The notes under the pieces: model-generated
Seen by the model: the letters and a program-made list of their open reading frames with translations, nothing else
Told to the model about the DNA's origin: nothing
Databases searched by the model: none
Part shown: positions 30,001 to 40,427 of the stretch, piece after piece
How the letters are laid out: each line of letters starts with the position of its first letter
How positions within the stretch are numbered: the stretch's first letter is position 1
NCBI RefSeq assembly: GCF_963678635.1
Contig: NC_087070.1
Coordinates: forward strand, 51,506,514-51,566,513
Origin: Symsagittifera roscoffensis
Lineage: Eukaryota > Xenacoelomorpha > Acoela > Convolutidae
Direction of reading: 5' to 3'
Length of the DNA: 60,000 bases
Position numbers and translations under genes: made by a program

Positions 30001-30611
30001 GGTAGCTCCGCATTTGGTCTTTCTAGGTCTTTCGTCTCAAATTCACCTTGTCTGTTTCTTTGGTTCTGCACTGCTGCTAGCGCCAACTTGTGTTTTGGAT
30101 GACTCTGGTTCTTGACCGCTTCCCAAAACAACGGACAGTCCATCCTGAAGTGCCCCTCTTGGTTGCAGAAGAAGCATCTTGCACCTATTTTGATGATCAA
30201 GCCACTATAGAACTCGTGTTCTTCCATCTGGCTCATATCTTCTTCATCGGGTGCATATCCCAAACTCTTCATGCCCTGTTTGTATGTCGTGCAATCCGCC
30301 ACTTGATGATCCGCCGACCCGCAGTTAGCATATGACCTGCGTTTGTCCATGTCATCTCTGGGCTTGTACCATGACGACCTCTGTGGCTGACTTCCCCCTT
30401 GTGTGTTCCTGTTGTCTGTGTTCCTGTTGTCTGAGTATTTCTTGGGTTTCATCAACATGTACTCTCTTGACTTCTGCCTCATCTCTTCTGGATTTGGTGC
30501 ACTGTCTTTCGACAATGTGTAGTACGTTGCTAACATCGTTCTCAAGTCATCACTCTTCACCCCATCAATGAACTTTGAGGCGATACTGAAGTTCCTTCGA
30601 ATGGTAGATTC
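27072..30611 (-). CDS. Gag C-terminus, protease, reverse transcriptase and RNase H of element A
   Basis: About 1,179 open codons after a TAA at 30,612. In order: two zinc-knuckle sites at codons 80-90 and 129-142 (numbered from the Met at 30,560), of which the second is intact (CFFCNQEGHFRMDC) and the first has Tyr for its first Cys; protease GLLDTGAVLSVIP with DTGA at 436-439; RT with TTLDLGSAFWQ (about 857) and CYVDDVV (922-925); RNase H with VLDTDAS (about 1,070), KAEMFAV and VDNRALSWL. A 200-residue helical linker lies between the knuckles and protease. The frame ends prematurely at 27,072 inside RNase H. Confidence 0.85.
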   Translation of the reverse strand, partial: ESTIRRNFSIASKFIDGVKSDDLRTMLATYYTLSKDSAPNPEEMRQKSREYMLMKPKKYSDNRNTDNRNTQGGSQPQRSSWYKPRDDMDKRRSYANCGSADHQVADCTTYKQGMKSLGYAPDEEDMSQMEEHEFYSGLIIKIGARCFFCNQEGHFRMDCPLFWEAVKNQSHPKHKLALAAVQNQRNRQGEFETKDLERPNAELPTKTVKAVTQCNSAVEATAKNAQEIDYEKAAAEAINKVKQDLAAKEIEQRLKQEILRQKMNEALSCSQTIPEAAEGSTKNGNCNTVKMVTGKPFGITKIGARKMSIITVGGHEVTRNLSEPSDQTIMHIDVYADYLSCISPQTTSRALRALLTRGGSKSVRVDNRYTEAYGPHEVMLNIDGINIYTKTMITCDEDLIGQIYVGREELKVRSIGHCALLEEDAMHIGTEADVTGHVLDISGKKTQLRGLLDTGAVLSVIPIETWERMGFDKDDLIDSRIRLSAANKGALRLLGRTPIIALNLGERNLWMSFRVVENLDESDQFILGRDFIRNFDVAIDLNNAMFRIRNPDRRYAIKPVNLIMANETKAPVFLRRRVRLKANEAAIVSLRMKNYNELSDNKQVCVVPNPNSQSAAVLGRFFSITKSGLCVSVLLNTLDMPITIQRGRKLGYALPVKTRYEMNENHKQNEVVDCPNHRDKICILRRLNKIKDSSGLVKSLKSETDDGLSSCSNFPERPTLDEIQGDKPVLPEIEHLRGKFTDEQLEAIKDVLERNEEVFSRHKADIGCCNFAEHEIELEENAIPHREGARRMTPHKSDACRKEIETLLEYDMIERSKSPWACGVVMAKKKGDQLRFCCDFRYLNSVTVKDAYPIPRIDESLSKLGDAEYFTTLDLGSAFWQVPLRKQDRDKTGFACELGLFQWKRMPFGLCNATATFQRLMAHALIGVTKKYGNLVMCYVDDVVIATPTLEDHIERLDEVFACMRRSGLKCKPSKCEILKDSIKYLGRMVDKHGIRPDPDAVEAVLTWKLPKTEHQLMSFLCFANYYREFVKGYADKVYPMQQLMRHKGKNFTWNNAAEESFQRIKKELCEAPVLGMPTEKGMYVLDTDASVVAISGILHQEQEWNGKTVLRPIAYGSKVLSDTEMKYGAPKAEMFAVVTFVEKYRAYLGSEPFKLRVDNRALSWLKTYSMDKVTLGGG

Positions 30612-32229
30612 TTATGGGTCACTCCGTCTACTCAAGCTCTCAAGATCATCTAGGAACCTGTCAATCGATTCATCGTCCCTTTGTCTCCTCTTCTCAAATC
30701 GCATCATCGCTTGATGACCCTTCATGCCTGAGCCGAATCTATTTAACAATATTTCAAAGATTTTGTCCGCTGTGTCGCGTTCTTCTTCTTTCTTCGCAAC
30801 CACGCATTTCAATGCCGTGCCTTCCAGATTGCTCAGTATCGCTGTGCATGCTTGCCTCTCATCGTTCAAGTTGTCTTGTTCTAAGTGCAACCTCATGACT
30901 TCTACCCAAGTGTCAATGCACCCATCTGAATCTTCTTTGAACTCCTTCGGTTTCTTGAAGGTTTTCCTGGATTTGTTGCCTCCTCTGTCACTCGAGTCGA
31001 TGTTCCTCGTGCCGAAGGCTTCTAGCGTCCTGTTCATCATTTCCCAGGTGCTTGCCCAAGTAATGGCATCCGGTCCCACGTTGTTGTGAGTCGTGGAGTC
31101 CCCTGGACCACTAGTTGTGTTCACTGTTCCATTCTTTATAATGGCCCTGGCCCCCACCGGTGCCGTAATAGCGGCCTCCCTGGTTGCTGGTAACGGTGTT
31201 GACTGTCGTTTGTTCCTTTGAGGCTCCACGAAGTCCACTATATTACCTTGTGTCCTCTCTGCAGCTGGCCTGTCTTGTTGTGTTGAATTCCTAAGAATAG
31301 CGTCTAGCTTTGTCTGTATTGCACTTGAGCTCTCAGCCTGTTCCCTACTCATCGTATCCATTCTCGTTTCCAAACTCCCTAACTGGCAATTCACTGCGTC
31401 ATATCGCTGCTTCATTTCCTGCATGTCCTTTCTGATGTTCTTCTCTCGCTCTTCATCAGTGGTTTCTACTTTGTCAGACATCTTCTGAAGCTTTTCCTCT
31501 GTCGCTGTCGCTAGATGGAAATAGTTGTCCAAGTACTCGTGTTTGTTGTGTCTCATTTCTTTCTTTATCACATTTCTATCCTCTTCGCTGTGCTTCAGTT
31601 TCTCATCTATCTGATCTAGTTTCGCCATCAACTCGCTTAACTCAAGAGTTGTCGTTCCATGGTCCGTTGTTGTCCTGTAGTTGATCGCTGGTCCCGATTT
31701 TCTCTGACCCTCGTTCTGATCGGTCTCTGTCGTTCTCGTGGATACTGTTCCGAATGTTTTGCTTTTCTCAACCTTCGTCTCCTCCACTGCTGCGTCCTTC
31801 GATCTCATTCCGACCATCATTGCTAATCTTTCAGTAAGAGACGTTCTCTTTTGAGACTCATCCTTCACTGTTTCTTGCGTGTTACCTGTTGTGTCTTCCG
31901 CGTTGTCTAATGGTGAGAACTCTATGGGATTCGGGTTGGGTTCTTCCACATTAGGCATTGGAGTTGACTCTGTCGTCTTCTTTCCTGCTTCATCCACACT
32001 TTGATCAGGTGTCTCTAGATCAATCTCGATGGTGGGTTCTACTCGTTCTTCTTCTATGCCCTCATTTTGCTTTGTTCTCCGTGGTACTCCTCGTGCTGAC
32101 CATACTAACTGAAAAGTTCTTCTTTGTTATATTCGGACCCATTGATGTTGTTTTACGTAGCGACGAGTTATACTTTGTCTTCGCTTCGGTAGATCTCTTC
32201 TCAGCTACCGGTACCCTGCTCCGCCTCAT
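30612..32229 (-). pseudogene. Gag N-terminal part of element A (frameshift and nonsense codon)
   Basis: A conserved start (MRRSRVPVAEK) opens at the ATG 32,229; the same start is in B at 55,437. A frame break near 32,070 separates it from the main gag frame (30,612-31,997). That frame has a long coiled coil (LMAKLDQIDEKLKHSEEDR onward) and a capsid-like region with DTWVEVMRLHLEQDN. It closes with TAA where B has a Glu codon, so this is probably a mutation rather than a natural gag stop; the capsid sequence simply continues after it. Confidence 0.65.
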
Positions 32230-32498
32230 TATTTACAATTGTTACTATTTATAGTATTACTACCTACAAAATTCTACTCTAAAGTTAAAACCTTTTTTGA
32301 AAAAAAAAATTTCTAAAAAGAAATCGACGATTTGCTGAAAACAACTTTTCTTAAGCTCTTGAAAATTTTATGTGTTAGGATATGATAGGGAATATGATAT
32401 TACAATTTGTTACTTCAACCTGACTTAGTACTCTTTTAGTGCCCCCTTCCTATTATTCAGTGTTGTCCCTGTGCTTCTTGTTAGTATCCCCAGACTAG

Positions 32499-33050
32499 TG
32501 TCCCAAGACCAATGTCCCAAGACCAACGTCCCAAGACCAATGGCCCAAGACCAACGACCCAAGACTATTGTCCCAAGGCCAATGTCCCAAGACTAACGTC
32601 CCAAGACCAATGGCCCAAGACCAACGTCCCAAGACTATTGTCCCAAGGCCAATGTCCCACGACTAACGTCCCAAGACCAATGGCCCAAGACCAACGTCCC
32701 AAGACTATTGTCCCAAGACTAATGTCCCAAGACCAATGGCCCAAGACCAATGTCCCAAGACCACTGTCCCAAGACTAATGTCCCAAGACCACTGTCCCAA
32801 GACCAATGTCCCAAGACCAATATCCCAAGACCACTGTCCCAAGACCAATGTCCCAAGACCAATGTCCCAAGACCAATGTCCCAAGACCAATGTCCCAAGA
32901 CCAATGTCCCAAGACTGTTTCGTACCAAGACTGCTCTGGTCCAAGACTGTTCCAAGGCTGCACTGTCCCAAGACTATCCCAAGACTGTGTTGCCCCAAGA
33001 CTGTCCCCAGAGTGCAATGTCCCAAGACTTCTTCGGTACTGTCCCAAGAC
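32499..33050. repeat. Minisatellite of about 15-bp units in element A leader
   Basis: About 35 units of the type CCCAAGACCAATGTC, with the core TCCCAAGAC almost invariant and two or three bases varying. It becomes irregular after 32,915. The unit length is a multiple of three, which explains open frames on both strands. Confidence 0.9.
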
Positions 33051-33921
33051 TCGTCACTGAGTGTCTGGACATCGGGTCTCTTCTTCTTCGTTGTAGGGAC
33101 TATTGAACCACTGTACCTTTTACCACCACTTGAGCTCTTGTAAAAATTTTCCCAAAATCCCTATCTTAATGGTGGAAACCCAAATATTGATCCAGTCTTT
33201 TCAGGCTATTTGAAACTCTAATTTCCCCGCAGGTGTCTTGTGATCACCTGTTCGTTAAAATACCAACAACAATTTTTTACCAAAACATAAAATTTTAAAC
33301 TGGAAAAAATTTCAAAAACAGATGGGTGAATTCTCCTGAAATTCAAGGTTGACTGATGTCAATCTTTGTCCGAAAAAATGTCTGGTACCCGATTGCCACG
33401 CGTTTTCCTCCCCCCTGCTAGCGATCTTATGGGGTATCACAAAAACTGTCTATGTCCGTTCCCCCTACCGATCCGACCAGGGTGCCTACCTTAACCTGAT
33501 TCTAATTTTGGATATCCGCTTCCTGTAACCAACGCGTGTAAATATCTAATGTAACTAAGTCGACGATGCCGTGCAATTAGTTACTCTAATGTCCCCCCTT
33601 TTTACAATTTATAACCGCTAACCTCTAACTTAACCAGCCCCCCTTCTAACCTCCCCCCTCTTTAGCCCCCCTCTTAAGCCGAAAAATCATTTAAGCGCTG
33701 GGTGCTAAACCTCCCGAGAGAAAACCGTAGACCTGTTTCCAGGCCTGCTTGTGCAAAAGCTTCCTCAAAACAATGGGACTCCGCTTATCCAATTTAACAC
33801 TTATCTCCTATAATGTAATGTGGATTCTAACGATACCCGTTGCCCAACTTGAGAACACCCCTGTGCGTCCTCTTGTGGTGATCCTGTGCTGGTTGTCTCT
33901 GTTCTGCACTTGACAGCAGCA

Positions 33922-34110
33922 CACTTTCCCACTTGGCTGGTCACCTCTTCCAGTCAAGTCTCCTAGTGGTCCGTTTCGATCCTTGTGAACCACTTTCCCA
34001 CTCGGCTGGTCACCCTTTCCAGTCAAGTCTCCCAGTGGTCCGGTTCGATCCTTGTGAACCACTTTCCCACTCGACTGGTCACCTCTTCCAGTCAAGTCTC
34101 CTAGTGGTCC
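33922..34110. repeat. Three tandem 69-bp repeats in element A leader
   Basis: Copies begin at 33,922, 33,991 and 34,060, each with CACTTTCCCACT, GGCTGGTCACC, CCAGTCAAGTCTC and AGTGGTCC. Related, more diverged copies occur in both B leaders (about 57,187 and 57,350; 59,280 and 59,442). Confidence 0.8.
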
Positions 34111-34550
34111 GGCTAGGTTGCAATCTGTCTGAAAACCCTAAACAACGCCCCCACTCGGGCACCTTTTCAGAGTCACTGGTTTAAATTGCTAGATTGATCG
34201 AAACGACCGGTCTTATAAAACAGTATGGGTATACTATTTAATTAATATAAAGGTTTGATCCAAATGATCTGGTATCAAAGTCACTGTCTTTTCGTTTTAT
34301 GGTTTTTGTTCCTTTTTCTATACTTTTTTCTTGTTTTTGTTTCCCTAGTTGCCCCCCCTTTACTCGGTTAGCTAGGCCTCGTTCGAAGAGCGTACCAGGA
34401 AGTTTTCTCAAGTTTTCTTAAAAAGCTATCACGGTACAACCGGAAGGTTTACACGTTCCCGCTGAACCGTACCACCGGTACTCTAGAATGGGCATGCAGC
34501 CCGGAGCTGTGTCAAGTGGGTTCGACTCCGTAGTCATGATGTCGTAAAAA

Positions 34551-34565
34551 CACCCAGGAGTGCCA
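34551..34565 (-). promoter_or_regulatory. Primer-binding site of element A (tRNA-Asn-like)
   Basis: TGGCACTCCTGGGTG in element sense begins with the obligatory TGG and differs from the complement of a typical eukaryotic tRNA-Asn 3' end at only a few positions. It lies 11 nt from the LTR edge, further than usual. The same site and spacing occur in B (59,952-59,966). Confidence 0.5.
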
Positions 34566-34576
34566 TAAAAACACTA

Positions 34577-35472
34577 TGTAACAGTCGCCTACTGCAGTCA
34601 CATATGAGGCTTAAGAAAAATAGGCCCTATAACCATTGGCTCAAGAGTCAGGGACACTATCTCTTGTGTTTTTCTACCTCAAGAACGGTCGGAGCCAATT
34701 CGGTTCGCTTGCGACATGAGACTAGAACCCATTACAGCTTGAAGGCTACTACCAAAATATCCCCCCACTCTAGAAAATAAGAACGTCCCCATACTTAGGT
34801 CTCAAGATACCCAAAATACATGAACGCCGTTAAAAACAGGGTTGGAACAATCCGTTAAGTTACTTTTTATTGGACAGTGAAACTTTGATGCATTTCAGAT
34901 GGATCAACCTAAAACTCGCCTTATCTCAACATAACAATCATAAAACACACTCGAGAAATTTAAATTGGGAACTCACATGTTGATGTACTCGAGTACAGGG
35001 AGTAATTAAATTGGTAAGCAACTCAAGAATCAAGTAATATAACTAAACAAGTTTGATACTGGTCAGTTTTGGTAACAGAAGTAAGTTCTGGCTCTAGAAT
35101 TTGAGTTTTTGTATGAACCATTGGGACACTCAAGCTGTCCACCTTTCCATTGAAGGTTCACTCTAGTTCGTTCCGAATAGTCGTTCTTTCTTCTATTTAT
35201 CGTCTCTCCTCCTATTTCGGGATAAGACAGCTCTACTCGTGTCTTATTTTATATCTGGAAATTGCGAATAGCAATTTCCCGTTGTTTTTCTTGAGCAATT
35301 TCCCGCAATTAAAAATTTGGATGTTCTGATTTTCACTTTTTGTTTTCAGTTGGTACGAGAAAACTGAGCATGACAGGCTCCATTCGAAATTTTGAAAATT
35401 AAATCTTCACTCCAAAATTACGTATTTTCGTGTCTCTCAAGGTCAAACTTCCAGATATGACCGACTGGCACA
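34577..35472 (-). repeat. Element A 5' LTR (right)
   Basis: 896 bp, paired with 15,979-16,875. It contains a TATA-like TATAAAAT (35,246-35,253) and AATAAA (34,866-34,871) in element sense. Transcription would start near 35,215 and run left through the element. Confidence 0.9.
35246..35253 (-). promoter_or_regulatory. TATA-like box of element A 5' LTR
   Basis: TATAAAAT in element sense, about 225 nt inside the LTR. It is the likely core promoter of the element. Confidence 0.45.
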
Positions 35473-35965
35473 TTCTCTTGTTTTACCTCTTTTGTACCCT
35501 GTTTAGTGAATAACCGTGCCAAAGTACACTCCGAAGTGGCTACCCAAGGGTAATAGGAACCTCTTGAAAATATTCCCAAACCTCATAAGTACTGCAGCCC
35601 CAAAAATGTCGGAGCCACGGTTCACTCGTACAGAGCTGCAAAGCTAGCCAACCATGCCGCTACTGTCTCGCGCCACCCCTCCCAGAAACTGAACTGTGTA
35701 ACCATAGTAGCCGGCTTTAATGATAACTCATCTACGGTTTTAGACTTTGCTAATGATTGGAGATTTTTATAAAATTTGATAATTTTAAAGTTTAACCCAA
35801 ATGTTATTATCCCCAAAACCATCCTCTCTTCATAAACAGAAAACTTATTTTTCTAAATAACTCTTTGTTTCGCCAAAAATTAGTCCTCCTCGCTGCCAAA
35901 TTATGGCCGACCAAACGCACTGCCATATTTGCAAACGCCACCTCCGAAAAGTAGACATATGGTGT
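35473..35965. other. Spacer between elements A and B
   Basis: It is unlike the elements and has no recognisable gene. GGCCGACCAAAC near 35,909 recurs at about 7,964. It may be host DNA or part of an unidentified older repeat. Confidence 0.4.
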
Positions 35966-36457
35966 TGTGCCAGTCGGTCATATTTGGAAGTTTTACCTTG
36001 AGAAAACGTTTAGTCTTGATTTTGGGGTGAATTGCAATTCTAGCGACAACTGAAAATATCAGAAAAATAATATCGGAAGATTCGAACTACATTCGCGTGA
36101 AAGTATTCAAAAATAGCAGCGGGAAATTGCTATTCGCAACTTCCAACACATAATTCGAACAAGAGTAAAGCAGTCCTATTCTTGGCAGGAGACAGAAAGT
36201 AATCACGAGTGAAGAGAGAGTAAATTTGAGTGGACCAGAGTGAACCCTCGGTGGAAAAGTGGACAACCGAAGTCTCCCAATGGTCCAGACCCAAAACTTA
36301 TTTCTTGAGCTAAAACTAATTCATTACAAACTTCTCGAGTTAAACTTAATTACCCATCAATATTAGAGTTGCTTTATAGTTTAGTTACTGGATTCTAGAG
36401 GTCGTGTCGGTATGTGAGTACCAAATTTAACTTTCTTGAGTGTGTTTTTTTTGTTAT
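35966..36457 (+). repeat. Inverted, truncated, diverged LTR fragment
   Basis: It opens TGTGCCAGTCGGTCATATTTGG, the reverse complement of the LTR end, and follows the LTR in inverted orientation (GGGAAATTGCTATTCGCAA, GTCTCCCAATGG) to GAGTGTGTTTT. It then meets the next LTR at 36,458. It is clearly older or from a subfamily, since it is much less similar than LTR1 and LTR2 are to each other. Confidence 0.7.
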
Positions 36458-36848
36458 TGTAACATTCGCCTACTTAAGTCACATATGAGGTTAAAGAAAA
36501 ATAGGCCCTATAACCATTGGCTCAAGAGTCAGGGACACTATCTCTTGTGTTTTTCTACCTCGAACGGTCGGAGCCAATTCAGTTCACGTGCGACATGAGA
36601 CTAAAACCCTCGTTACAGCTTAAAGGCCGCTACCAAACGCGAATAGCAATTTCCCGCTTCTTTTTTTTGTTACTTTCCCGCGATTGTAATTAGGTTGTTC
36701 TGTTCTTGTATTTCTCAGATTTTCAGTTTCCGCGAGAAAGTTGAGCATGACAGGCTCAATTCGAATTTTTGAAAAATAACATTTCACCCCAAAATTACGT
36801 TGTTCGTATTCCTCAAGGTCAAACTTCCAAATATGACCGACTGGCACT
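36458..36848 (-). repeat. Element B 3' LTR (left), internally deleted
   Basis: It begins TGTAACATTCGCC and ends CGACTGGCAC like the other LTRs but is only 391 bp. About 500 bp of the middle, holding the TATA-like box and AATAAA, are missing between about 36,637 and 36,640. Confidence 0.75.
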
Positions 36849-37283
36849 TACTCCCCGGACTCAAGATCGATGTCCTCATCGCGTGTTGCCGTCTGCCAGT
36901 GAAACCCCAGAATGCTGAGTGTTGCTCAAGATACAGCGCCAGTGGTCATTTACAGAAATTTGCAGCAGATTTTAATTTTATCTACACCCCAAAATTCACA
37001 ACCATATAAAACTCTCACACTATCGCTGAACAGCAATCAAAATTTTCATATACCTGCACCTTAAATCTCCGCTTTTGAAGCTAATGATTAAAAATTATTT
37101 TGACCAATCCAATCGGAAAGTTGTCATGCAGCATTTTGATTTATACAATAATTATAGCATATTAATAACAATATTTTGGTTCGTCAAAATTTCTTTTTCG
37201 TGACCTCGGATTTCATCCGAGTTCACACTCGAGCCCCTTTCCTTCCCTCTCAAGACTCATGAAACCCACATTGAGCTCCCTGC
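36849..37283 (-). other. Element B polypurine tract and 3' untranslated region
   Basis: It starts with the same GAGTCCGGGGAGTA (element sense) as in A and aligns with A 16,876-17,305. No ORF. Confidence 0.55.
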
Positions 37284-40200
37284 TCATTTCGTATTCCTAG
37301 CCTTCGAGGTGCCAGGCCCAGATGAGTTTGACACCGTGATCTGCCTTAGCAGCGCTTCCTCATCATCGGAGCTGATTACGATCTCTTCCCACGCTTTTAA
37401 TTGTTCGAAGGATCGCATCCACTCCCTCTGCTCTTGCAACCTCTTTGTCTGATTTGGTACAACTTTCACTTTCGATTCCCTGTTCAAGCAAAAGGAATTG
37501 TGCAGGCTCAAGCTCACGTTCTTCGCCAAGTCCTCCTCCAATATCAATTCTCTCGCTTTGGTATTATCTCTATATACCCTACCGACTCTTTTCCAACCTG
37601 TCGTGATCGCATTTTGATGGGTCAGCAAAGGTCTCTTGAAGGCTTCCGGTCCTATCACTGCCAGGAACTATCGATATTCTTTACTATAATTTTTCATGTG
37701 GTTTTTGTCACCATATACAACCAAGATGTCAATGTTTTTCAAAACCCCTGGCAGAATCTTATGCGGCTATATACCTGCTTGATCTCCATAGGTATGGCGA
37801 ATACCTTGCACGCCGTCTCAAACAACTCAAGTCTTCTGCTATAATCGATAGCGTATATCGATTCCGCCGTTGGTGTCTTGGACTCCCGATATTTCGTCAC
37901 ATTCTCCTCGATCCATCGCAACACCAACATCGTACGCACTACCAAGATGGTCACCTTCTGCCAATGATCGGGTAATCCGATTTACCAAATTTCTTCCACG
38001 TCCCACACTAAACAGAGGTTTGAGTGCTCCGGGTACCACACTGTCTGTGCCAAGCAATGGCATGGGCATTCCCCATGTGTAATATCGATGCTTCGGAATT
38101 TGCGTTCTCCCGAGGCTTCCAGCAGAGGTTCCAATTCTATCATCTTCTCGTGTGTTGTGTCATTTTCCTCCTGTGCTGGGACACTGTTCATCGGCTTCCC
38201 GATTGTATTCTGTCTCTCGAAGTCTTCCTGATTGTATTCTGTCTCTCAAGAGTTCTTCTCCCCAGATTTCACTCAATTCGTCTCTTTGTTCCCTTGGCAC
38301 CGTTCCCAGTATCTTCTTCAACAGCTTGTGTGAATGATGCGACATTCGAGCCAGTCGTACGCATTTGGGTACCGAGAAGGCTTTGTCTACCAATATCCTT
38401 TGGCTGGATACCTCCACCATCGCCATGTGCAATGGATAATGGCTCCCACATAGGTTGGCCATTACTGATCCCCCCAAAGATTTTGCATTTACTGGAAGCC
38501 TCGCTCACGGGAAATCCCATTTCCGCATCAGGACCAATCTTCCACCCTCTGATGTGTTTCTGGATGGTTTGCAACGCCCCGGCCACGACTCCACGCTCAA
38601 CGCTGTCACCAAATGGTGCTCAGACTCCAGCATCTCCAGTGATTGCAAACTGCCTATCCTTGAGAAAAATCCCAGCGCCGTTGCTATATTCACTGTAGTG
38701 TTTGTATAGCACTCAGCCACTATCTGCACTTCGCTCTCTCTCTTTCTGTTATGTCGCCAAACCAAGCGACTAGGTCTTCTCTCTGGAAAGATTGTATTCT
38801 GACACATGATCGTCCATCACAAGTGTGCTCTCCCCCTCCGCACATCAAGTCAAGACAGCTACCGGGTTCCAACTTCTTTACTGATCCTAGCTTACTCAAT
38901 GCCTCGCCCGATTCTTTACTCTGTGGTAGGATCAGTTTATGTATCACAACCAAAGTTCCCAAGTCTTCATCTTTCGTCGGTGTTAGCCTCACTCGTTCCG
39001 TGACTTCTTCAATCAAACTTGCGTGGGGATGTGGGCACCAGGAGGGTCTCAGCAACTTCCAAACCGTTCCCAAATTCGTAGTCATCATGCCATTTCCTTT
39101 CCCCATTTTCAACTCCGCTCTCTTGTCCGAGCGCGGCATGCTTATTACCTTGGGCGTCGTCTCAAGTAGCAGGCCCAGGCTCGGTTTCTCCCTTTCCATT
39201 GAATCAACTTCAAATATCTTCTCTGTCCAAGACTTCAACAGCTCCGTCACTACGTGATTCCTGTGAGCGCTCTCAGCCTCTGAATCCAAGAAAGGGTTGT
39301 ACGCTATCCCCATTACTCCAGAATCATATTGGTATTCTCCCCGTTTGTTGGGTCTCGAGTAATCCTCAGCCGAGGCCAAGTTACGATGCACATCGTGCCC
39401 CTCTTCGAATTTCTTGTTGTAGAATCTCCGAATTTCATCAAGTTACCCATGATTCTCTAGGGATTGCCTCGAGTCATCCTCCTTTTCGATCCCCGTACTC
39501 TGGTACACTTTCACTATGACGGTGGAGACTCTCCTCTCCATAGTTAGCTTCCAGTGGCCTTCTGATGACACGCTTTGACGGTAATATTGGCCATTACGGA
39601 CATTATTCACCTCAAGAAAAAAGTGGCATCTTTCCTTCTCGCCAGACTCAAACCGGAATTATCTATGGCGATATGCTGTATCAGCATCTGGTAAACTTCT
39701 AGACTTTTGTTGCTCAACTTCAATTTATCGTGTGAAGTCAATACCTCCAATTCTATTCCCACTAGGCTCCACGCGAACGTCAGCTGCCCCACTGTTCTAA
39801 CGAAGGGATTTGCCATCAAAGGCAATGCGGACGAAGGTGTTCTCATCGCCTCCTCAAAGTAATCCCGCAACAGGCTCTGCCAAGTTCGTGTCAGCTGATT
39901 TCCCAATTCTAACTTGTTGACCTCGGCTTTTTGTGAGTAGCCCAATTGCGACGCTTGCGGGACACTCCACGATCGAGCTTTTTCAGACAGTCTTCCAGTT
40001 CCTTCATCGTCTCCAGGGCCACCCACCAAGGTCGAGCCGTATTCCTCGTCGCATTTTTCTCAAGAGGGTCGCTGGTCACTTGTTTGCCAATAGCCTGATG
40101 CTCGCTCGAAATCCATTCTTTGCTAACAACCACTTCCCATGTTTGTCCATTCATCGGACCCTTTTTCGAGCTTGCCTTCTGAGGTTTGAAATCTTCTTCC

Positions 40201-40427
40201 GTTGCCAGACTTGTCGAGACCTCTATCTCTCTCACCACTTCGGCTAGCTTCCTTGGTTCGGAGCTACTCTTGTAGGCCGCAGTCTTCCATCGCGCTAGAA
40301 TCATGGGAGCTGTCTCCCTCAAATTCTTCTCAGAGACAGCATCCGCCGACGGGCTGCTCAACACCTCTACCTCCCTTTTCTTCTTTCGAGATTTCACACC
40401 TTTGCTTGGGGGCGTCGTCACTATCAT
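37284..40427 (-). pseudogene. ORF-Z of element B, broken into at least seven frames
   Basis: It is collinear with the intact 1,052-aa protein of A. Recognisable pieces are 39,909-40,427 (N-terminus, RSRKKKR), 39,607-40,029, 38,720-39,391 (including the Cys cluster CLDLMCGGGEHTCDGRSC), 38,505-38,807, 38,160-38,477, 37,982-38,191 (HGECPCHC), 37,739-37,954 and 37,284-37,658 (C-terminus). Both Cys clusters are kept, which suggests that they mattered before decay. The N-terminal ATG again overlaps the upstream TGA. Confidence 0.75.

Larger units (their letters stand above)
32230..34576 (-). other. Leader (5' untranslated region) of element A
   Basis: 2.3 kb between the primer-binding site and the gag ATG. 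It contains the 15-bp minisatellite, a conserved unique part (33,060-34,550) shared with both leader copies of B, and three 69-bp repeats. No conserved ORF is present. Leaders of this size may hold packaging and translation-control elements. Confidence 0.6.
15979..35472 (-). mobile_element. Element A: giant Ty3/gypsy-type LTR retrotransposon, 19.5 kb
   Basis: It is bounded by LTRs of 897 and 896 bp, with TGT/ACA ends in minus orientation. Gene order is gag, protease, RT, RNase H, integrase, pol extension, accessory genes. The integrase-after-RNase-H order, the YVDD motif and the GPF motif place it in Ty3/gypsy. Usual elements of that group are 5-8 kb, so this is exceptionally large. Compared with element B it lacks about 3.2 kb of accessory region near 22,100. 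Pol carries at least four frame breaks and a nonsense codon. No clean target-site duplication was found. Confidence 0.85.

Noticed and set aside
32499-33050. Regular repeats looking like a CRISPR array
   Set aside because: Units are only 15 bp with near-identical spacers, no cas genes, eukaryotic retroelement context. It is a minisatellite.
34518-34532. tRNA gene next to the primer-binding site (GGGTTCGACTCC on the plus strand)
   Set aside because: B-box-like only: no A box at the right distance and no pairing acceptor stem. It is conserved in all leader copies, so it is part of the leader.
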